64,000 bases of DNA, taken from NCBI RefSeq assembly GCF_041890415.1, contig NZ_CP169056.1, positions 62,001 through 126,000 on the forward strand, read 5' to 3'. The position numbers and the translations under genes are program-made. This document shows, in pieces, positions 56,950 to 64,000 of this stretch. Position 1 is the first letter of the stretch, and the number at the start of each line of letters is the position of its first letter. This DNA comes from Pseudoxanthomonas koreensis_A (lineage in GTDB: Bacteria; Pseudomonadota; Gammaproteobacteria; Xanthomonadales; Xanthomonadaceae). The notes below the pieces were generated by a model. It was not told the DNA's origin and ran no database searches. It saw nothing but the letters and a program-made list of their open reading frames with translations.

Positions 56950-56955
56950 AGGATA
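56950..56955 (-). promoter_or_regulatory. Putative extended -10 promoter of the mntP riboswitch transcript
   Basis: TGC-TATCCT on the minus strand (hexamer 56950-56955) is an extended -10-like element that would start the RNA near 56943, directly at the 5' edge of the aptamer. Confidence 0.5.
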
Positions 56956-57014
56956 GCACGCAGCCTGCGATGGACCGCGCGGGCATGGTGCTGCCTGCGC
57001 TGCGCAAACGCCGC

Positions 57015-58907
<1,893 letters not shown>

Positions 58908-58975
58908 GCGTCTTGGTGGGGGATTCGGGGTCGGATGCCGCACGCCCGTGCGCCGCTACCGGGGCGGCGGGGCGA

Positions 58976-59269
58976 TCACCACTCGAACAATTTCCAGTAC
59001 ACCTGCGGCAGTTCCTCGCGGCCGTCGGCGTCGAGCACGCCGTCGCCGTTGCGGTCGTAGAGGTAGTAGGCCGGGCCACGCAACGGGATGATCTTCACCA
59101 TGCGCAACTGGTCGCCCACGCGGTACTCCTCCAGCACGTCGCCGTTGTCCAGGGTGCGGCTGGCCACCTCGGCGCCGCGCACGTCCACCGGGGCGTCGCC
59201 GGTGGTGGCGCAGCCGCCCAGGGACAGGCCGGCGGCCAGGGCTGCGGCGGACAGGATCGACATGCGCAT
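58976..59269 (-). CDS. DUF2782 lipoprotein
   Basis: A 97-residue lipoprotein with signal peptide and lipobox (LSLGGC, Cys at about residue 20). The mature part VEEYRVGDQLRMVKIIP-like segment (here VLEEYRVGDQLRMVKIIPLR), GPAYYLYDRNGDGVLD and QVYWKLFEW is the DUF2782 pattern, in which a polar strand pair precedes a Gly-Pro-x-Tyr-Tyr motif. GGAGG 7 nt upstream selects the ATG at 59269. It is divergent from polA, a neighbourhood this family commonly occupies in gammaproteobacteria. Function unknown. Confidence 0.85.
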   Translation of the reverse strand: MRMSILSAAALAAGLSLGGCATTGDAPVDVRGAEVASRTLDNGDVLEEYRVGDQLRMVKIIPLRGPAYYLYDRNGDGVLDADGREELPQVYWKLFEW

Positions 59270-59297
59270 GGCGGTGCCTCCGGGGGATGGGTCCGGC

Positions 59298-59303
59298 ATT
59301 ATG
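59298..59303 (-). promoter_or_regulatory. Putative -10 of the DUF2782 gene
   Basis: CATAAT on the minus strand lies 28 nt before the start at 59269. The polA -10 is 46 bp away, so the two divergent promoters are nearly back-to-back. Confidence 0.45.
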
Positions 59304-59348
59304 CGGCAGGCGCCGTCAGCGCAGGGTCGCGGGCGCGTCCGGCGCCGC

Positions 59349-59354
59349 TAGAAT
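59349..59354 (+). promoter_or_regulatory. Putative -10 of polA, leaderless arrangement
   Basis: TAGAAT ends 6 nt before the polA ATG with no Shine-Dalgarno in between. Confidence 0.55.
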
Positions 59355-59360
59355 GCGCGG

Positions 59361-62171
59361 ATGACGCGCCTCGTACTGATCGACGGTTCCAGCTACCTCT
59401 ACCGCGCCTTCCATGCCCTGCCGCCGCTGACCAACGCGGCCGGCGAACCGACCGGGGCGCTGTTCGGCGTGGTCAACATGCTGCGCGCCACCCTGAAGGA
59501 AAAGCCCGATTACGTGGCCTTCGTGGTCGATGCGCCCGGCAAGACCTTCCGCGACGACCTCTATCCGGACTACAAGGCCAACCGCCCGCCCATGCCCGAC
59601 GAGCTGCGCGCGCAGGTGCAGCCCATGTGCGAGATCGTGCACGCGCTGGGCATCGATATCCTGCGGGTGGACGGGGTAGAGGCCGACGACGTGATCGGCA
59701 CCCTGGCGGTGCAGGCCGCCGATGCCGGGATGCAGGTGACCATCTCCACCGGCGACAAGGACTTCGCCCAGCTGGTCCGCGAGCCTGGCGCCGGTGGCGG
59801 GTCCATCGCCCTGGTCAACACCATGAGCGGCAGCCGCACCGAATCGGACGCGGCGGTGGTGGAGAAGTTCGGCGTGCCGGCCGCGCGCATCGTCGACCTG
59901 CTGGCGTTGATGGGCGATGCCATCGACAACGTGCCCGGCGTGGACAAGTGCGGGCCCAAGACCGCGGCCAAGTGGCTGGGCCAGTACGGCTCGCTGGACG
60001 GGGTGATCGACAACGCCGACGCGATCAAGGGCAAGGTGGGCGACAACCTGCGCGCGGCGCTGGCACGTTTGCCGCTCAACCGCGAGCTGGTGACGATCAG
60101 GACCGACGTGCCGGTGGGGCGCGCGCCCGACACCCTGCGCCTGCGCGACCCGCATGTGGACGAGTTGCGCGTGCTGTACGGGCGCTATGGCTTCAACCAG
60201 GCGCTGAAGGAACTGGAGGCCGGGTCGCTGGCCGGCGACGGCGCAGGCCTGGCGGCGGTTGCCGAGCGCGAACCGGCGCGCGCGCGCGGTGGCGGCTTCG
60301 TGGCGGCGGCGGTGACTCCGGTGGCGGTCGATCCAGCGCTGTCGGTGCCGGGCCGGTACGAGGCCGTGACCACCATCGACCAGCTGGAAGCCTGGATCGC
60401 GACCCTGCGCCGCGCCGGCAGCTTCGCCTTCGATACCGAGACCGACAGCCTGGACCCGATGCGCGCCACCCTGGTGGGGCTGAGTTTCGCCGCCGAGCCG
60501 GGCCACGCCGCCTACGTGCCGTTCGGGCACGATTATCCCGGCGTGCCGGCGCAGCTGGACCGCACCCGGGCGCTGGAGCTGCTGCGCCCGATGCTGGAGG
60601 ACCCGGGCGTGCGCAAGCTGGGCCAGCACGGCAAGTACGACCTGCACGTCATGCGCCGCCACGGCGTGGCGCTGGCCGGGTATGCCGACGACACCCTGCT
60701 GCAGAGTTTCGTGCTGGAGGCGGGCAGCGCCCGCCATGACCTGGACAGCCTGGCCCGCCGCCACCTGGGCTACGAGACCCTCAAGTACGAAGACCTGTGC
60801 GGCAAGGGCGCCAAGCAGATTCCCTTCTCCCAGTGCGCGCTGGACGACGCCACCCGCTACGCCGCCGAGGACGCCGACATCACCCTGCGCCTGCACCGGG
60901 TGCTGGCGCCGCGGCTGGCCGCCGAGCCGTCGCTGGAACACGTCTACCGCCAGATCGAGATGCCGCTGGTGCAGGTGTTGCAGCGGATCGAGGCCAACGG
61001 GGTGAAGGTGGACATGGACGAGCTGCGCCGCCAGAGCGGCGACCTGTCCAAGCGCATGCTCGCCGCCCAGCAGCGCGCCACCGAACTGGCCGGGCGCACG
61101 TTCAACCTGGATTCGCCCAAGCAGCTGGGGGCGCTGCTGTTCGAGGAGCTGAAGCTGCCGGCGCTGGTGAAGACCCCCAAGGGCCAGCCCAGCACCAACG
61201 AAGACGCGCTGGAGGCGATCGCCGACCTGCACGAGTTGCCGCGGGTGATCCTGGAGTACCGCGGCCTGGCCAAGCTGCGCGGCACCTACACCGACAAGCT
61301 GCCGGAGATGGTCAACCCGGATACCGGCCGGCTGCACACCAGCTACCACCAGGCCGGCGCCGCCACCGGGCGCCTGTCCTCGTCCGATCCGAACCTGCAG
61401 AACATCCCGATCCGCACCGACGACGGCCGCCGCATCCGCCGCGCCTTCGTCGCCCCGCCCGGGCGCAAGCTGGTGGCCTGCGACTATTCGCAGATCGAGC
61501 TGCGGATCATGGCCCACCTGTCCCAGGACGCCGGCCTGCTGCGCGCGTTCGAATCCGGTGCCGACATCCATCGCGCCACCGCCGCCGAGGTCTTCGCCCG
61601 GCCGCTGGAAGAGGTCACCGGCAACGAACGGCGCGCGGCCAAGGCGATCAACTTCGGCCTGATGTACGGCATGGGGGCGTTCGGCCTGGCCCGCCAGCTG
61701 GGCATCGGCCGTGGCCAGGCGCAGGACTACATCGCCCTGTACTTCAGCCGCTACCCGGGCGTGCGCGACTACATGGAGCGCACCCGCGAGCAGGCGCGTG
61801 AACGCGGCTACGTGGAAACGGTGTCCGGCCGGCGCCTGTACCTGGAGTACATCAACGCCCGCAACCAGGCCCAGCGTGCCGGTGCCGAGCGCGCGGCGAT
61901 CAACGCGCCGATGCAGGGCACCGCGGCGGACATCATCAAGCGCGCGATGGTGGCGGTGGACGCGTGGCTGGGGGAGCTGGGCGGGGCCGGCGGCAGCAGC
62001 CCGGCGCTGATGATCCTGCAGGTGCACGACGAGCTGGTGTTCGAGGCCGAGGAGGCCTTCGTGCCGGTGCTGCTGGAGGAGGTCGGGCGGCGCATGGTGT
62101 CGGCTGCACAACTCAGCGTCCCATTGGTGGTCGACAGCGGTGTGGGTGACAACTGGGACGAGGCGCACTGA
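59361..62171 (+). CDS. polA: DNA polymerase I
   Basis: A 936-residue PolA with all three activities. Residues 1 to about 300 form the 5' nuclease (SSYLYRAFHALPPL, VEADDVIGTLA, GDKDFAQLV); the 3'-5' exonuclease (about 335-530) keeps its metal residues in FAFDTETDSLDPM and YAAEDADITLRL; and the polymerase domain has motif A DYSQIELRIMAHL, motif B RRAAKAINFGLMYGMG and motif C QVHDELVFE. It removes RNA primers and fills repair gaps. The next element downstream is the sX13-like sRNA. The start sits at a leaderless-type promoter. Confidence 0.97.
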   Translation: MTRLVLIDGSSYLYRAFHALPPLTNAAGEPTGALFGVVNMLRATLKEKPDYVAFVVDAPGKTFRDDLYPDYKANRPPMPDELRAQVQPMCEIVHALGIDILRVDGVEADDVIGTLAVQAADAGMQVTISTGDKDFAQLVREPGAGGGSIALVNTMSGSRTESDAAVVEKFGVPAARIVDLLALMGDAIDNVPGVDKCGPKTAAKWLGQYGSLDGVIDNADAIKGKVGDNLRAALARLPLNRELVTIRTDVPVGRAPDTLRLRDPHVDELRVLYGRYGFNQALKELEAGSLAGDGAGLAAVAEREPARARGGGFVAAAVTPVAVDPALSVPGRYEAVTTIDQLEAWIATLRRAGSFAFDTETDSLDPMRATLVGLSFAAEPGHAAYVPFGHDYPGVPAQLDRTRALELLRPMLEDPGVRKLGQHGKYDLHVMRRHGVALAGYADDTLLQSFVLEAGSARHDLDSLARRHLGYETLKYEDLCGKGAKQIPFSQCALDDATRYAAEDADITLRLHRVLAPRLAAEPSLEHVYRQIEMPLVQVLQRIEANGVKVDMDELRRQSGDLSKRMLAAQQRATELAGRTFNLDSPKQLGALLFEELKLPALVKTPKGQPSTNEDALEAIADLHELPRVILEYRGLAKLRGTYTDKLPEMVNPDTGRLHTSYHQAGAATGRLSSSDPNLQNIPIRTDDGRRIRRAFVAPPGRKLVACDYSQIELRIMAHLSQDAGLLRAFESGADIHRATAAEVFARPLEEVTGNERRAAKAINFGLMYGMGAFGLARQLGIGRGQAQDYIALYFSRYPGVRDYMERTREQARERGYVETVSGRRLYLEYINARNQAQRAGAERAAINAPMQGTAADIIKRAMVAVDAWLGELGGAGGSSPALMILQVHDELVFEAEEAFVPVLLEEVGRRMVSAAQLSVPLVVDSGVGDNWDEAH

Positions 62172-62288
62172 CGGAGAATCAGGTGCTTGCGAGGGTTTTC
62201 CGGAACCTCGTCACGGCGCCTTTACATCCTCGGTGACAATCCCATGAACCCATCCTAAATCTTTCCGTTTGAGGCCCGGATTCTTCAC

Positions 62289-62304
62289 GAACCATCAATG
62301 GTTC
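62289..62304. promoter_or_regulatory. Perfect dyad upstream of the sX13-like sRNA
   Basis: GAACCATCAATGGTTC is a 7-bp inverted repeat with a 2-nt centre. It ends just upstream of the likely -10 (CATATA, 62312-62317) and covers the -35 position, so it is well placed as an operator for the sRNA. Confidence 0.45.
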
Positions 62305-62321
62305 CGGTGGTCATATAGCCC

Positions 62322-62445
62322 GTGACAGGTGCAACGCCTGTCGCGGATCTACTCCCTTCCCCTGGAGCAGATCTAGGAACGGGGCTCCTCCCCAAGCGCC
62401 GTTCCCTGGCCCCGCCGACCTCCCCCTGGTCGGCGGGGCTTTTTT
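62322..62445 (+). ncRNA. sX13-like structured small RNA with C-rich loops
   Basis: About 150 bp after polA lies a compact set of stem-loops ending in a terminator. SL1 (62322-62344) has an 8-bp core stem. SL2 (62346-62373) has loop CTTCCCCT. SL3 pairs GGAACGG (62376-62382) with CCGTTCC (62399-62405) around GGCTCCTCCCCAAGCG. SL4 is the terminator (62409-62439, loop TCCCCCT). Three loops thus expose CCCC or CCTCCCC, suited to pairing with G-rich Shine-Dalgarno regions. This position and design match sX13 of Xanthomonas, an abundant sRNA of about 115 nt that controls virulence and motility genes through its C-rich loops. Exact 5' end inferred. Confidence 0.75.
62409..62445 (+). terminator. Rho-independent terminator of the sX13-like sRNA
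   Basis: A perfect 12-bp stem (62409-62420 with 62428-62439), a 7-nt loop and a run of six T (62440-62445). Confidence 0.95.
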
Positions 62446-62612
62446 ATGGCTTTTCTCCGGCCCCGCGCCGGTGAACTCCACTGGCGCGCGGGGGTTCGGC
62501 TTCGGATGGGGGCCGGCGTCTGGCCGGGGGAATGGCGTGCCTTCGTTTGCGAAGGCAACGACGCAGGCAAACCGCGCACCCCAATCACCGACGTATGCGC
62601 TGCACTTGTCGT

Positions 62613-62637
62613 GTAGGAGCCGGCCTTGCCGGCGACC
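62613..62637 (+). repeat. Single GTAG-type REP unit
   Basis: GTAGGAGCCGGCCTTGCCGG followed by CGACC; the stem is GCCGGC-CTT-GCCGGC. Confidence 0.85.
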
Positions 62638-62897
62638 GCGGTACGGTGCGGTGTGACGCGGTGCGTGGACATGCGGATGTGTCGGGTTCGGCTTCGGATG
62701 GGGCCGTCGCCCGACCGGGGGGATGGTGCACCCCTTGGGCGCACATCCATGTGCGTACTCGGGGCCGTGGCACGTCCCTGTGCCACTTGCCCCATCCCCC
62801 CGGCCGGATGACGTCCTTCGGTGTATTGATTACGCGGCTTCGTTTGCGACGGCAACGGCGTACGCGCACCGCGCATCTGTGCGCTGCACTCGTTCGT

Positions 62898-62989
62898 GTA
62901 GGAGCCGGCCTTGCCGGCGACCGCGATGCAGGCTGCGGCATCGCGACACACCACACCACGCCGCGGTCGCCGGCAAGACCGGCTCCTAC
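62898..62989. repeat. GTAG-type REP pair (REPIN-like)
   Basis: A forward unit (62898-62922) and its inverted partner (62965-62989, ending GGCTCCTAC) form a palindromic pair of 92 bp with identical stems, the cleanest example in the window. Confidence 0.88.
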
Positions 62990-63300
62990 AAGTGAGGAGG
63001 CACAGACACGCCGAAGCCGTGGACGTGCGGGTGTGTCGTGGCAGCGGCCATGGATGGCCGCGGTAGCGAGTGCGCACATGGATGTGCGCCCGAGCGGTCA
63101 CGCCACACCCGCACGTCCGCGGCTCCCTCCGAAGCCGGCCACCGCACGGCTTCAGCCTCCTGGCCCACACCGCTGCGCACGCTCCCTCCGAAGCCGACCA
63201 CTGCCCAGTTTCGGCTTCCTGGTCCCCGCTGCGCGCAGTTCCCTCCGAAGCCGACGATCGATAGAGACACTCGCCCCCGGAAGCGCGGTGTCGGTTCCGG

Positions 63301-64000
63301 TTACGGGTTCGCCAGCCAGTCGCGCGGGAGCAGGTAATCCTGCAGGCGGGCCTCGGCGCTGCCCGGCTCGGGCTGGTAGCCATATTCCCAGCGCACCCGC
63401 GGCGGCAGGCTCATCAGGATCGACTCGGCGCGGCCGCCGCTCTGCAGCCCGAACAGGGTGCCGCGGTCGTAGACCAGGTTGAACTCGACATAGCGCCCGC
63501 GGCGGTAGAGCTGGAACTCGCGCTCGCGCTCGCCCCAGGGCGTGTCCCTGCGGCGCTCGACGATCGGCAGGTAGGCATCGAGGAAGCCGTCGCCCACCGC
63601 GCGCAGGTAGGCGAAGTCGCGCTCGAAATCCTCGTGCAGGTCGTCGAAGAACAGCCCACCCACGCCGCGCGTCTCGTTGCGGTGCCTGAGGAAGAAGTAC
63701 TCGTCGCACCAGCGCTTGTGCTCGGCATAGCGCTGCGTGCCGAACGGCGCACACAGGCTGGCGGCAGTGCGGTGCCAGTGGGTCACGTCCTCGTCGAATG
63801 GATAGAACGGCGTGAGGTCGAAGCCGCCACCGAACCACCAGGCCACCGTCCGGCCCTCGCGCTCGGCGCGGAAGTGGCGCACGTTGGCATGGGTGGTGGG
63901 CAGGTAGGGATTGCGCGGGTGGAACACCAGCGAGACCCCGGTGGCCCGCCACGAGGCGCCGGCCAGTTCCGGCCGTGCCGCGCTGGCCGAGGGCGGCAGG
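63301..64000 (-). CDS. hemF: Oxygen-dependent coproporphyrinogen-III oxidase, 5' truncated by window edge
   Basis: The last 233 or so codons of HemF, which oxidatively decarboxylates coproporphyrinogen III to protoporphyrinogen IX in haem synthesis. The frame is open to the right edge (LPPSASAARPELAGASWRATGVSLVFHPRNPYLPTTH is spread over the edge region), so the start is outside. Conserved segments include NPYLPTTHANVRHF, WWFGGGFDLTPFYP, KRWCDEYFFLRHRNETRGVGGLFFDD in pieces, GRYVEFNLVYDRGTLFGLQ and RWEYGY. A GTG at 63927 in the frame is internal. It is the second haem gene of the window, far from hemB. Confidence 0.95.
   Translation of the reverse strand, partial: LPPSASAARPELAGASWRATGVSLVFHPRNPYLPTTHANVRHFRAEREGRTVAWWFGGGFDLTPFYPFDEDVTHWHRTAASLCAPFGTQRYAEHKRWCDEYFFLRHRNETRGVGGLFFDDLHEDFERDFAYLRAVGDGFLDAYLPIVERRRDTPWGEREREFQLYRRGRYVEFNLVYDRGTLFGLQSGGRAESILMSLPPRVRWEYGYQPEPGSAEARLQDYLLPRDWLANP

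Larger units (their letters stand above)
62446..63300. repeat. Non-coding repeat mosaic between sRNA and hemF
   Basis: This 855-bp stretch has no credible gene. It holds REP units at 62613 and a REP pair at 62898-62989, each preceded by a duplicated segment of about 85-100 bp (near 62540-62637 and 62844-62922, both with TTCGTTTGCGA...GCAACG...GCGCTGCACT). GGTTCGGCTTCGGATGGGG occurs at about 62493 and 62687. Its partly inverted relative CCCTCCGAAGCCG occurs three times (63125, 63184, 63241) with a period of 57-59 bp. GCGCACATCCATGTGCG-like palindromes occur near 62738 and 63072. Long open frames on both strands are a GC-bias artefact. Confidence 0.75.

Noticed and set aside
62373..63482. Overlapping open frames of more than 300 codons on both strands in the sRNA-hemF gap
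   Set aside because: They run through REP hairpins and tandem repeats, have no ribosome-binding site or recognisable domain, and exist in several frames at once.

Overview
The window is a contiguous stretch of chromosome from a high-GC gammaproteobacterium, most likely a member of the Xanthomonadaceae/Lysobacteraceae (Xanthomonas, Stenotrophomonas, Pseudoxanthomonas, Luteimonas or Lysobacter group). The grounds are an oleABCD olefin cluster whose OleA has the 338-residue length and catalytic layout of the Xanthomonas campestris enzyme, a candidate type IV secretion effector with an XVIPCD-like tail, an sX13-like small RNA after polA, GTAG-type REP elements, and very GC-biased third codon positions. 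Almost all of it is ordinary, densely packed core genome. I see no prophage, IS element, integron or CRISPR array.

Layout. 1-9.6 kb: the end of an M16 protease, a small lipoprotein, then oleA, oleB, oleC and oleD, which make long-chain olefins by head-to-head condensation. The cluster is interrupted by three minus-strand genes (a uracil-DNA-glycosylase-like protein, a UPF0149/SEC-C protein and a YkgJ-type Cys-cluster protein). 9.6-19.3 kb: ubiJ-ubiB, a complete M16 protease, a TruC-like pseudouridine synthase, two bacterial-PH-domain membrane proteins, a lipid A acyltransferase and dtd. 19.3-21.5 kb: rpoD, a strong terminator and tRNA-Ile2(CAU). 22-30 kb: a transporter-like hybrid sensor kinase divergent from a three-gene operon (GPH sugar transporter, GH94 phosphorylase, gluconokinase) that fits use of cellobionic acid. 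30-34 kb: rpmB-rpmG, parA-parB, rsmG and a phosphopantetheinyl transferase. 34-43 kb: xthA, a gamma-carbonic-anhydrase-like protein and a tightly coupled six-gene membrane/MoxR operon (RDD, SpoIIM, DUF4129, DUF4350, MoxR, DUF58). 43-48.6 kb: a ThuA-like protein, aroE, hemB, the candidate effector and a lipoprotein. 48.8-59 kb: a dipeptidyl peptidase IV, MAPEG, GST, YqhA-like protein, uvrD, a universal stress protein, mntP behind a yybP-ykoY manganese riboswitch, and an ABC exporter. 59-64 kb: a DUF2782 lipoprotein divergent from polA, an sX13-like sRNA, an 850-bp non-coding repeat mosaic and the 3' part of hemF.

Across the window, at least eight genes have a recognisable -10 hexamer ending only 6-7 nt before the start codon and no Shine-Dalgarno sequence, which suggests leaderless transcripts. 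GTAG-type REP sequences occur between genes as inverted pairs, and one 117-bp pair has been amplified to almost three copies in front of uvrD. The observations I rate highest are the candidate XVIPCD effector, the MoxR/DUF58/SpoIIM/RDD operon, the sX13-like sRNA with its upstream dyad, the mntP riboswitch and the cellobionate cluster. All functional calls come from reading translated sequence and recognising motifs; no database search was run.
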